NCBI GenBank assembly: GCA_002506425.1
Contig: DAXO01000082.1
Location: forward strand, 24,380-29,577
DNA length: 5,198 nucleotides
Direction of reading: 5' to 3'
Source: Methanomassiliicoccaceae archaeon UBA480
GTDB lineage: Archaea; Thermoplasmatota; Thermoplasmata; Methanomassiliicoccales; Methanomethylophilaceae
The translations under genes were made by a program, and so were the position numbers. Position 1 is the first letter of the stretch; every line of letters starts with the position of its first letter. Positions 1-5,198 of this stretch are shown here, piece after piece. Under the pieces are notes generated by a model, which ran no database searches, was not told where the DNA came from, and was given only the letters and a program-made list of their open reading frames with translations.

Positions 1-1476
1 CTTCTCGAGCTCCGATATCTTGTCTCCGGGAAGGAGCTCCGACCTGACGGAATCCATTCCAAGACTCTCTCCGATCTTCTCGCATATCGCAGAGGAATCG
101 CCCGACAGCATCACTGTCTTTCTTATTCCGAGGGATTTCAGCGAATCCATCGCCTCGCGGGCATCATCCTTGAGGATGTCTGAGATGACGATATGTCCCA
201 TGTACTCGTCGTTCTTGGCGATATGGACATTGGTTCCTGCGACCTCCTCATCGCAGAAATCTATGTCGCGGTCCATCATCATCCTGTGGTTCCCCACATA
301 GTAATCGTTGTCTCCGATGACGGCATGGATCCCCTTGCCGGCGATCTCCTCGGCTTCTGAGACCAGCGATGGATCTATCTCCGAGCTGCAGGCCTCGCGG
401 ATTGATCTGGAGATGGGGTGGTTGGAAGACGATTCCGCCGTAGCGGCAACCTTCACGAGCTTTTCATCGTCGCCATCCATCGAATGGATCTTGGAGATCT
501 CGAACTTGCCCTTCGTGAGTGTGCCGGTCTTGTCGAAGACCACAGTATCTATGCGGGACAGGACCTCCATGAAGTTGGCCCCCTTGATGAGCACTCCCAT
601 CCTGGATGCGGCTCCTATTCCGCAGAAATAGCTGAGAGGAACAGAGATGACCAGGGCGCATGGACATGATACGACCAGGAACGTCAGCGCCCTGTACAGC
701 CATTCAGCCATGTCGTAGCCGAGGATGCTCGGTATCGCGAATATTAGAACAGCGGCGCATACGACTGCAGGGGTGTAGTATCTGGCGAATTTCGTGATGA
801 ACTTCTCTGCCGGTGCCTTCCTGGAGGAGGAATCCTCCACGAGCTCCAGAACCCTGGCCACGGTGGAATCCTCGTATTCTGTGGATACCCGGACGGATAT
901 CTTGGTGGTCAGGTTGATGGTGCCCGAAACAACGGAATCGCCGACAGAGACATCGCGCGGCATGGACTCTCCAGTCAGAGCGCTGGTATCGAGGGATGTG
1001 TCACCAGAGACCACTGTTCCATCGAGAGGGATCCTCTCTCCTGGAAGGATCTCGATCGTCTCTCCGACTTTCACATCTTCCGGGTCAACCGTTTCAATGG
1101 ACCCGTCCCTTACGACATGGGCGTATTCGGGCTGGATGTCCATGAGATCCGATATCGATCTGCGCGTCTTGCCTACAGCAAGCTTCTCGAACCATTCCCC
1201 TACCTGGAAGAACAGCATCACAGCAGCCGCTTCGGGATACATCCCGATAGCGAAGGCGCCGAGCGTAGCGATGCACATCAGGAAGTTCTCGTCGAGGAAA
1301 TTCCCATGTCCTATGTTGCGTGCAGCCCTCAGCAACACGTCGTAGCCTATGATGAGGTAGGCGACGCCGAAAAGTGCGAGATCTAGCAACTGACCGGAAC
1401 CCAGGACGTAATGGGCAACCATCCCTACTGAGAAAAGGAAGGCACCGGCTAGGAGCCTCTTCTCGAATCTGTCCAT
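1..1476 (-). CDS. cadA: Heavy-metal (Zn2+/Cd2+/Pb2+-type, P1B) translocating P-type ATPase, C-terminus cut by window edge
   Basis: ATP-driven membrane pump expected to export Zn2+, Cd2+ or Pb2+ from the cytoplasm. The reading frame is open for 492 codons from ATG 1476 to base 1 and continues beyond the window. Visible in order: two hydrophobic N-terminal segments (about 8-25 and 31-49), two more (about 62-97), the actuator domain with TGES at 168-171, a membrane pair (about 234-252 and 262-284) carrying the CPC metal site at 271-273 within CPCALVIS, the phosphorylation motif DKTGTLT at 315-321, the nucleotide-domain HP at 353-354 with a GKG loop at 380-382, and SGD at 458-460. The GDGxND hinge and last two membrane helices lie off the window; family length suggests roughly 130-150 residues are missing. 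CPCALVIS rather than CPCALGLATP favours Zn/Cd over Cu; exact substrate is inferred. There is no N-terminal HMA domain: the protein begins at the first helix, and an HMA protein is encoded 4 bp upstream. An in-frame TGA at 1486-1488 allows no earlier start. Confidence 0.95.
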   Translation of the reverse strand, partial: MDRFEKRLLAGAFLFSVGMVAHYVLGSGQLLDLALFGVAYLIIGYDVLLRAARNIGHGNFLDENFLMCIATLGAFAIGMYPEAAAVMLFFQVGEWFEKLAVGKTRRSISDLMDIQPEYAHVVRDGSIETVDPEDVKVGETIEILPGERIPLDGTVVSGDTSLDTSALTGESMPRDVSVGDSVVSGTINLTTKISVRVSTEYEDSTVARVLELVEDSSSRKAPAEKFITKFARYYTPAVVCAAVLIFAIPSILGYDMAEWLYRALTFLVVSCPCALVISVPLSYFCGIGAASRMGVLIKGANFMEVLSRIDTVVFDKTGTLTKGKFEISKIHSMDGDDEKLVKVAATAESSSNHPISRSIREACSSEIDPSLVSEAEEIAGKGIHAVIGDNDYYVGNHRMMMDRDIDFCDEEVAGTNVHIAKNDEYMGHIVISDILKDDAREAMDSLKSLGIRKTVMLSGDSSAICEKIGESLGMDSVRSELLPGDKISELEK

Positions 1477-1478
1477 CG

Positions 1479-1484
1479 GATCAC
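1479..1484 (-). promoter_or_regulatory. Ribosome-binding site of the metal ATPase, overlapping the HMA gene stop
   Basis: The minus strand reads GTGATC two bases before ATG 1476. This matches the downstream half of the archaeal Shine-Dalgarno sequence GGAGGTGATC and contains the TGA stop of the preceding HMA gene. The arrangement suggests translational coupling of the two genes. The spacing is short, so the assignment is moderate. Confidence 0.4.
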
Positions 1485-1705
1485 TTCAGTCTGACGATCT
1501 CGACCTCATCTTCTATCTTCTTCGCGATCTTCGAGGCCTCGTCTACAATCCTTTCGATTTCGGTATCAGAAGCCTTGATCGTAAGCTTCTGCGTCATGAA
1601 GGACAACGAAGCATCCTCTATTCCGTCTATCTTCTTGACTTCGTTCTCTATCTTGGCGGCGCAATTAGCGCAGCACAGCCCTTCCAGCTTAAGCACTGCC
1701 TTCAT
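1481..1705 (-). CDS. Small free-standing heavy-metal-associated (HMA) domain protein, probable partner of the metal ATPase
   Basis: A 74-aa soluble protein consisting of one ferredoxin-like HMA (Pfam HMA type) metal-binding domain. The metal motif GLCCANCAAKIE lies at residues 9-20, with C12-x-x-C15 preceded by another cysteine, C11. In CadA/ZntA-type pumps this extra position is usually Asp, so this site has three cysteines. The region up to about residue 40 (KKIDGIEDASLSFMTQKLTI) matches the usual beta-alpha-beta pattern, and the tail is a charged helix ending EIVRLK. The sequence resembles the N-terminal domain of clostridial-type CadA pumps, but here it is a separate gene ending 4 bp before the ATPase start in a different frame. 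Inferred role: Zn/Cd delivery to, or sensing for, that pump; a copper-chaperone role is less likely given the neighbour. ATG 1705 is preferred over an upstream TTG at 1738, because the extra 11 codons would consist of operator DNA. Confidence 0.88.
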   Translation of the reverse strand: MKAVLKLEGLCCANCAAKIENEVKKIDGIEDASLSFMTQKLTIKASDTEIERIVDEASKIAKKIEDEVEIVRLK

Positions 1706-1712
1706 GGTATTC

Positions 1713-1743
1713 ACTTGAACATGTGAACAACTGTTCAAGTATT
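1713..1743. promoter_or_regulatory. Putative ArsR/SmtB-family metal-responsive operator
   Basis: The core is a perfect inverted repeat, TGAACA (1724-1729), AC, TGTTCA (1732-1737). Extended to the 12-2-12 form (1718-1743), 9 of 12 arm positions match. A third half-site TGAACA at 1716-1721 makes a second, 9-bp perfect inverted repeat, ACTTGAACA (1713-1721) with TGTTCAAGT (1732-1740). The 12-2-12 architecture with TGAACA half-sites is known for SmtB/ZiaR/CadC-type sensors. It sits between the TATA-like box and the ATG at 1705 of the HMA gene, where a bound repressor would block transcription initiation. No ArsR-type gene is in the window, so the regulator would be encoded elsewhere. Confidence 0.72.
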
Positions 1744-1746
1744 AAA
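1740..1746 (-). promoter_or_regulatory. TATA-like box for the HMA/metal-ATPase operon
   Basis: The minus strand reads TTTAATA here, centred about 38 bp upstream of ATG 1705. Transcription would be expected to start about 25 bp downstream (near 1717), giving a leader of about a dozen bases. It lies directly after the stop codon of the upstream MFS gene, suggesting the metal genes have their own promoter. It overlaps the outer arm of the operator. Confidence 0.5.
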
Positions 1747-1754
1747 CACTAGGG

Positions 1755-2960
1755 TCAACGGCTGTTCGCATACTCGGATAGCATTGCATCGCGCTTCTTG
1801 TCGTTCTCCTTCATGTGGCGGATCAGATAGGTTCCAGCGAAGATGGATGCAGCAAGCACGAACAATGCACCCACATACCCTATGTCATCGACCGAGGCGT
1901 TGTCTGAAACGACACCGCCGATGATGGATCCCATGGCTATACCCACATTGAAGATTCCCGAGAACAGAGATGTGGCGATGGCGGCCGCGTCGATGGGAGC
2001 GGCTCTGAGGGTCTCGTTCTGGAAGGAGACATTGAACGAAGTGGCGAAGAATCCCCAGAAGGAGGATACGACGAGCAGAGCGACCAGCGACGACGCCGAA
2101 GGCAGCAGCAGCGCCAGGCATACGGCGGAACCTAGTAGAGCGGCCATGATGAATTTGTATCTGATGCGGTCGTAGGCCTTGGTGAAAACTATGCTTCCGA
2201 CGATGCCGGCCAGTCCGAACAGGGTAAGGACGACGGTGATCATGTTCTCAGACATCCCTGCCGCGCTGGCCAGGAACGGCTCGATGTAGCTGTATCCTGT
2301 GTAGTATCCGGTGACGTAGACCGCCAGCATTACGTAGATTCCCATGAGGGCCTTGTTCCTGACGAGTTCCGGGAGTCTGTGGAGAGTGAACGTTCCGGGA
2401 TTATCCACCTTCGGGAAAGTAGCCACAAGGAGGACCAGAGCTGTGAACGCCAGGATTGCGATAACGATGAATGACATCCTCCAGCCTAGCGATAGTCCGA
2501 TGACCCTGCCCAGAGGGAGTCCCACGATCATAGCGATTGAGGTTCCGGCTGCGACCATGCTAAGGGCAAGCTTCTGATAGTTCTGATCAACGACCCTTAC
2601 TGCCAAAGGAGTGGCTATGGACCAGAATATGGAATGCGATACGGCGACGCCGAGACGGGAGACCACGAGCATGGAATAGCTGTTCGATATTCCCGACATT
2701 ATCTGGAATCCGGCGAACAGGGTTACGCACATCAGGAGCATCCTGCGGTACTGCATCTTCCTGAGAGCTAGCATGATCGGCAGCGAAAGAATAGCTACAG
2801 CCCATGCATAGATGGATATGATCAGACCGGTCTTGGATTCGCTGATTCCCAAGTCGATGCTGATATCGGTCAGAAGACCGATGGGCATGAATTCTGAAGC
2901 GTTGAAAATGAATACGCAAAGAGTTAGACCAGCGATTGGCAGCCATGATCTGATCGACAT
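1755..2960 (-). CDS. sotB: MFS efflux transporter, SotB (sugar efflux) family
   Basis: A 401-aa integral membrane protein with about 12 predicted helices and no signal peptide, of normal family length. It resembles bacterial SotB/YdeA along its full length: FNASEFMPIGLL at 19-30, IYAWAVAILSLP at 50-61, SRLGVAVSHSIFWSI at 101-115, GLPLGR at 147-152 followed by GWR at 159-161, TGYSYIEPF at 221-229, and SGIFNVGI at 334-341. SotB of E. coli is a proton-driven exporter of arabinose and IPTG; the substrate here could equally be another sugar or a drug. The strong likeness to bacterial proteins suggests horizontal acquisition (inference). ATG 2960 is preferred over GTG 2969 because the TATA-like box at 2988-2995 would place the transcript start near 2966. 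The gene is divergent from the MATE gene and ends about 50 bp before the HMA gene, which has its own promoter. Confidence 0.9.
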   Translation of the reverse strand: MSIRSWLPIAGLTLCVFIFNASEFMPIGLLTDISIDLGISESKTGLIISIYAWAVAILSLPIMLALRKMQYRRMLLMCVTLFAGFQIMSGISNSYSMLVVSRLGVAVSHSIFWSIATPLAVRVVDQNYQKLALSMVAAGTSIAMIVGLPLGRVIGLSLGWRMSFIVIAILAFTALVLLVATFPKVDNPGTFTLHRLPELVRNKALMGIYVMLAVYVTGYYTGYSYIEPFLASAAGMSENMITVVLTLFGLAGIVGSIVFTKAYDRIRYKFIMAALLGSAVCLALLLPSASSLVALLVVSSFWGFFATSFNVSFQNETLRAAPIDAAAIATSLFSGIFNVGIAMGSIIGGVVSDNASVDDIGYVGALFVLAASIFAGTYLIRHMKENDKKRDAMLSEYANSR

Positions 2961-2987
2961 GATTGACACGCACTCTTTCGAGGATGG

Positions 2988-2995
2988 AATTATAG
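2988..2995 (-). promoter_or_regulatory. TATA-like box for the SotB-family transporter gene
   Basis: The minus strand reads CTATAATT, centred about 32 bp upstream of ATG 2960. With the usual archaeal spacing of about 25 bp to the transcript start, the mRNA would carry only a few bases of leader. No good ribosome-binding sequence precedes either candidate start, which fits a nearly leaderless transcript. Confidence 0.5.
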
Positions 2996-3021
2996 ATTTC
3001 GGTCCAAGCGAGGATGAGCGT

Positions 3022-3036
3022 CGAAGATCGTCTTCG
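3022..3036. promoter_or_regulatory. Palindrome in the divergent intergenic region, possible operator
   Basis: CGAAGA (3022-3027), TCG, TCTTCG (3031-3036) is a perfect 6-3-6 inverted repeat. It ends 7 bp before the TATA-like box of the MATE gene and lies between the two divergent promoters. The position suits a regulator of one or both transporters. A 15-bp repeat can arise by chance, and I recognise no specific regulator family in it. Confidence 0.3.
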
Positions 3037-3043
3037 GGCCATG

Positions 3044-3051
3044 TTTATAGA
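3044..3051 (+). promoter_or_regulatory. TATA-like box for the MATE transporter gene
   Basis: TTTATAGA is close to the archaeal consensus TTTATATA. Its centre lies about 27 bp before ATG 3075 and 21 bp before ATG 3069. The expected transcript start therefore falls at or near the start codon, implying a leaderless or nearly leaderless mRNA. Confidence 0.55.
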
Positions 3052-3064
3052 ATCATATCGCATG

Positions 3065-3069
3065 AAGGA
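3065..3069 (+). promoter_or_regulatory. Weak ribosome-binding sequence that would favour the second MATE ATG
   Basis: AAGGA is followed by five bases and ATG 3075. The alternative ATG at 3069 would overlap this sequence. If the mRNA is truly leaderless from the TATA-like box at 3044, this site would not be transcribed, so the two readings compete. Confidence 0.3.
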
Positions 3070-3074
3070 TGCAT

Positions 3075-4451
3075 ATGCGTTCCGGCACGAGCGATCTGGA
3101 TGTGATGCTGGGGGATCCCCGGCGCGCAGTTAGGAGGATGATGATCCCGCTCATCATTTCGTTCTCCATCGTCCAGATCAACTCGTTCGCAGACATGTCC
3201 TGGTGCTCCGGTCTGGGATATGAAGCTACTGCAGGTATCTCCACGATCTCACCGATTTATTGGATAATATCGGGATTCGGGGCCGGGATAGGTGTCGGAG
3301 CATCCACTCTGGTCTCACGTCATCTGGCTACGGGCAATCGCAGGGTTGCCGACCATACGGCTTCCAACGCGCTCCTTCTTTCTCTGCTTCTTTCCATAGC
3401 TTTGATGCCCTGTCTTCTGTTGTCTATCAGGCCTATGATGTCGCTGATGGGGGCCGATGACGTCTCCGACTACGGTTACGACTACATGGCTCCGATGGTG
3501 ATTCTATGCCTGTTCATCGTAGCCGAGGAAGTGCTGGCAGGACTAGTTCGTTCCGAAGGTGCGGCCAAGAAATCCATGGCGATGGTCGTCAGTGCAGCCG
3601 GACTCAACATCGTTCTAGATCCCGTTCTCATCTATGTTCTGGATATGGGTGTGATGGGTGCGGGGCTGGCAACTGCGATAGCCTCCATTCTGTCATGCTC
3701 TATCGGTATCGCTTGGTATCTCAGGGGATCGATGGAGGTCAAAATCGGATTCAGAGATTTCAAGCCGGACATTGGAATCATCAAGTCGATACTCGGAGTA
3801 GGCATTCCGCGTGCAACAGAATCGATCGTTGTCAACGGCATGTCCATGGTGGAGAGGTATTTCGTCATTATCTGCGCAGGCTCATTCGGATCGGCTCTGT
3901 TCAGCATTCCATGGAGATTTGTTACGATATCTTGCGTCATATCCATGGCCTGCGCCGCTGCCATCGTGCCTATATGCTCTGCCGCCCTAGGTTCGGAGGA
4001 TTACGGCAAAGCAAGGGAGGCGTATGCCTATGGTACCCGCATCTGCACCCTCATCATCCTGGCGATGACAGCATTCATGTTCATCTTCGCAGAGCTGTGC
4101 GTCACGCCGTTCACCTTCTCCGAGGATATGATGGCATACAGGCACGAATTCGCAGAAGTACTGCGTCTATACTGCATCTTCATACCGTTCGTCGGGCTAA
4201 TAGACATGGGTTCCGCCATGCTTCAGTCGCTTCGCAGAGCGAACATATCGATGTGGTCGTCACTTGCAAGGAATATCGTCATTGTGGCATTGTTCGCATT
4301 GACCTGCCACACGGATCTTATGACGATGTTCGTAGGCATGGCTGCGGCAGAGGTGGCGGGAGGCATTCTGATGGTCGCACTGGCGGCATACTGCTTCCGG
4401 ATCAAAACGGGGTTGCACATCAGGATACTGAGGAATGCTCAGGATGAATGA
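3075..4451 (+). CDS. MATE-family multidrug/metabolite efflux transporter
   Basis: A 458-aa integral membrane protein with about 12 predicted helices in two similar halves, normal for the MATE family, which exports cationic drugs, dyes or metabolites by Na+ or H+ antiport. Visible family features are the first-half signature around GVGASTLVSRHLATGNRRVA (73-92), NIVLDPVLIY (178-187), GVMGAGLATAIA (192-203) and, opening the second half, GVGIPRATES (241-250). A polar N-terminus (1-20) precedes the first helix, and the tail after about 440 is basic then acidic. The substrate cannot be read from sequence; it is nearer DinF/MepA-like bacterial and archaeal MATE proteins than a named enzyme. ATG 3075 is chosen for its spacing from AAGGA and the TATA-like box; ATG 3069 would add two residues (Met-His). 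The gene is divergent from the SotB-type gene, with 114 bp between starts, and convergent with tpiA. Confidence 0.93.
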   Translation: MRSGTSDLDVMLGDPRRAVRRMMIPLIISFSIVQINSFADMSWCSGLGYEATAGISTISPIYWIISGFGAGIGVGASTLVSRHLATGNRRVADHTASNALLLSLLLSIALMPCLLLSIRPMMSLMGADDVSDYGYDYMAPMVILCLFIVAEEVLAGLVRSEGAAKKSMAMVVSAAGLNIVLDPVLIYVLDMGVMGAGLATAIASILSCSIGIAWYLRGSMEVKIGFRDFKPDIGIIKSILGVGIPRATESIVVNGMSMVERYFVIICAGSFGSALFSIPWRFVTISCVISMACAAAIVPICSAALGSEDYGKAREAYAYGTRICTLIILAMTAFMFIFAELCVTPFTFSEDMMAYRHEFAEVLRLYCIFIPFVGLIDMGSAMLQSLRRANISMWSSLARNIVIVALFALTCHTDLMTMFVGMAAAEVAGGILMVALAAYCFRIKTGLHIRILRNAQDE

Positions 4452-4455
4452 TCGG

Positions 4456-4494
4456 AGAGAAACGACGACCGCAGCAAAGACTGTGCGGCCGTCG
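4456..4494 (-). terminator. Hairpin plus T-rich tract, probable terminator of tpiA
   Basis: On the minus strand CGACGGCCGCA (4494-4484) pairs with TGCGGTCGTCG (4473-4463) around a 10-base loop, giving 11 pairs including one G-U. It is followed by TTTCTCT (4462-4456). It lies 15 bp beyond the tpiA stop, in the 58-bp gap between convergent genes. On the plus strand the stem has an A-C mismatch and no T-run follows, so it mainly serves tpiA. T-tracts drive archaeal termination; the hairpin may instead protect the mRNA 3' end. Confidence 0.55.
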
Positions 4495-4509
4495 GATTGG
4501 TTTCAAGGG

Positions 4510-5178
4510 TCAGATCTTCGAAATGAGATCCCTGAGGACGGCCTCGGGGTCTTTGGCCTTGACGACGCCGGAAGCAAGCAGGACGCCATGGGCGCCTAGA
4601 TCGATCGCGCTCCTGACATCCTCCCCGGTCTTGACTCCCGCACCGCAATACACAGTTATGGACGAGTCGATCTCCTTGACGGCATCCACAGTGCCTGAGA
4701 CTATGGATGGGTCGGCGGTCGTAACGGAAACATTTCCTCCTATCAGTCCCGGAGGCTCAACAGCTATCGAGTTGGGCGATAGCGCGGCCATGAGAGCCGC
4801 CTCGGTGGCATCGGCTGCGCAGACGCAGGTGTCTATCCTGACTTCGCGGCACATTTCGATTGCTTTGGAGATCTGATCCTCGGGGATCCTGTGCTCGGAA
4901 TGGTTGATGAGCGTTCCCGAAGTATCGGTGGAATGGAGCATGGACGGGGTGATATAGCCTGTGCCGGCTCCGGAAGGCAACGGGTCGACGCTCTGAGCAT
5001 AGACGGGGATCTCTAGGATCCGGGCAATGCCTGCCAGCCACAGGTGCGGCGGGCAGACGGCCATCGGAACGCCTGATTCGATGGAGACCTTCTGACAGAC
5101 CTTTGCGAGGCGGAAGGCCCTGTCGCCCTCCGCCTCCTGGTATGCCTTGAAGTTGACCACTACGACAGGAGCCTTCAT
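4510..5178 (-). CDS. tpiA: Triosephosphate isomerase, archaeal type
   Basis: Cytoplasmic enzyme that interconverts dihydroxyacetone phosphate and glyceraldehyde 3-phosphate in glycolysis and gluconeogenesis. At 222 aa it has the short archaeal length (bacterial enzymes are about 250). Catalytic residues are in place: N9 and K11 in VVNFKAY, H93 in INHSEHR, and the base E141 in AVEPPGLIGG, which also forms the flexible loop. The phosphate-binding glycines are in YCGAGVKTGEDV (177-188) and GVLLASGVVKAKDP (198-211). One small oddity is Gly144 where archaeal enzymes commonly have Glu (EPPELIG). ATG 5178 fits the usual archaeal N-terminus and has GAGGA six bases upstream. It overlaps by one base the TGA of a probable upstream gene, so tpiA is likely translated in an operon extending beyond the right edge. 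It is convergent with the MATE gene. Confidence 0.97.
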   Translation of the reverse strand: MKAPVVVVNFKAYQEAEGDRAFRLAKVCQKVSIESGVPMAVCPPHLWLAGIARILEIPVYAQSVDPLPSGAGTGYITPSMLHSTDTSGTLINHSEHRIPEDQISKAIEMCREVRIDTCVCAADATEAALMAALSPNSIAVEPPGLIGGNVSVTTADPSIVSGTVDAVKEIDSSITVYCGAGVKTGEDVRSAIDLGAHGVLLASGVVKAKDPEAVLRDLISKI

Positions 5179-5198
5179 CAGAGGTCCTCGAAGCGGTT
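5178..5198 (-). CDS. Possible C-terminal end of an upstream gene, cut by window edge
   Basis: On the minus strand one frame reads Asn-Arg-Phe-Glu-Asp-Leu-stop, with the TGA sharing its A with the tpiA ATG (TGATG). Such overlaps are typical of translationally coupled genes. Only six codons are visible, so the product cannot be identified and the call rests on the junction alone. Confidence 0.35.
   Translation of the reverse strand, partial: NRFEDL
5185..5189 (-). promoter_or_regulatory. Ribosome-binding site of tpiA
   Basis: The minus strand reads GAGGA, six bases before ATG 5178. It is a good Shine-Dalgarno match that supports this start and internal initiation within a polycistronic mRNA. 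Confidence 0.6.

Noticed and set aside
794..1345. Plus-strand open frame of 183 codons opposite the metal ATPase
   Set aside because: It is antisense to the actuator and membrane region of a well-supported ATPase; Ser/Thr-rich low-complexity composition is typical of a shadow frame.
1477..1490. HMA gene and ATPase as one gene broken by a frameshift
   Set aside because: The HMA gene ends in a natural position for the domain, and the ATPase has its own ATG with a GTGATC ribosome-binding match. A genuine two-gene arrangement is simpler, though a sequencing error cannot be fully excluded.
1706..1738. Upstream TTG start adding 11 residues to the HMA protein
   Set aside because: Those codons consist of the ArsR-type operator, and a transcript starting about 25 bp from the TATA-like box would not include them. 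ATG 1705 gives a standard HMA N-terminus.
2587..3063. Minus-strand open frame of 158 codons overlapping the start of the SotB-type gene and the divergent promoters
   Set aside because: It is out of frame with a clear SotB-family protein, His/Arg-rich without recognisable motifs, and would run through both promoter elements.
3506..4447. Long plus-strand open frame of 313 codons inside the MATE gene
   Set aside because: It is out of frame with MATE, rich in Arg, His and Ser with no domain pattern or hydrophobic periodicity, and is a shadow of the real gene.
4448..4876. Plus-strand open frame of 142 codons opposite tpiA
   Set aside because: It is antisense to the catalytic half of triosephosphate isomerase and has no recognisable domain.
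1..5198. CRISPR arrays, tRNA or rRNA genes, insertion sequences
   Set aside because: I saw no regularly spaced repeats, cloverleaf-like segments, transposase motifs or terminal inverted repeats; nearly all sequence is accounted for by the five main genes.

Overview
The window looks archaeal. The clearest sign is a short triosephosphate isomerase of the archaeal type (222 aa, with the NFKAY, NHSEHR, EPPxLIG and YCGAGV motifs). Supporting signs are TATA-like boxes about 30-40 bp upstream of several starts, very short predicted leaders, and ribosome-binding sites resembling parts of GGAGGTGATC. My best guess is a mesophilic Thermoplasmata relative such as Methanomassiliicoccales. That is an inference from overall protein character and a roughly balanced base composition, and no single marker in the window proves it.

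Layout from left to right. Positions 1-1476 (minus) hold a heavy-metal P-type ATPase of the Zn/Cd/Pb-exporting type, cut off at its C-terminus by the window edge. Positions 1481-1705 (minus) hold a 74-aa free-standing heavy-metal-binding (HMA) protein, separated from the ATPase start by only 4 bp. Just upstream lies an ArsR/SmtB-like operator (TGAACA-N2-TGTTCA plus a third half-site) packed between a TATA-like box and the start. Positions 1755-2960 (minus) encode a 12-TM major facilitator transporter that closely resembles the bacterial SotB sugar-efflux family. A 114-bp divergent intergenic region (2961-3074) carries two back-to-back TATA-like boxes with a palindrome between them. Positions 3075-4451 (plus) encode a 12-TM MATE-family efflux protein. 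A hairpin followed by a T-rich tract lies between the convergent MATE and tpiA genes. Positions 4510-5178 (minus) encode triosephosphate isomerase, whose start overlaps the stop of a probable upstream gene at the right edge.

Functionally this is three export systems (metal ATPase plus metal-binding partner, SotB-type MFS, MATE) beside a central carbon-metabolism gene. The HMA protein and ATPase almost certainly form one metal-responsive operon. The MFS and MATE genes may share regulation through their divergent promoter region. No transcriptional regulator, RNA gene, mobile element or CRISPR array is visible. I did not find a clearly new system. The most notable points are the HMA domain split from its ATPase with a CC-x-x-C metal site, and the well-formed ArsR-type operator with no regulator gene in view.
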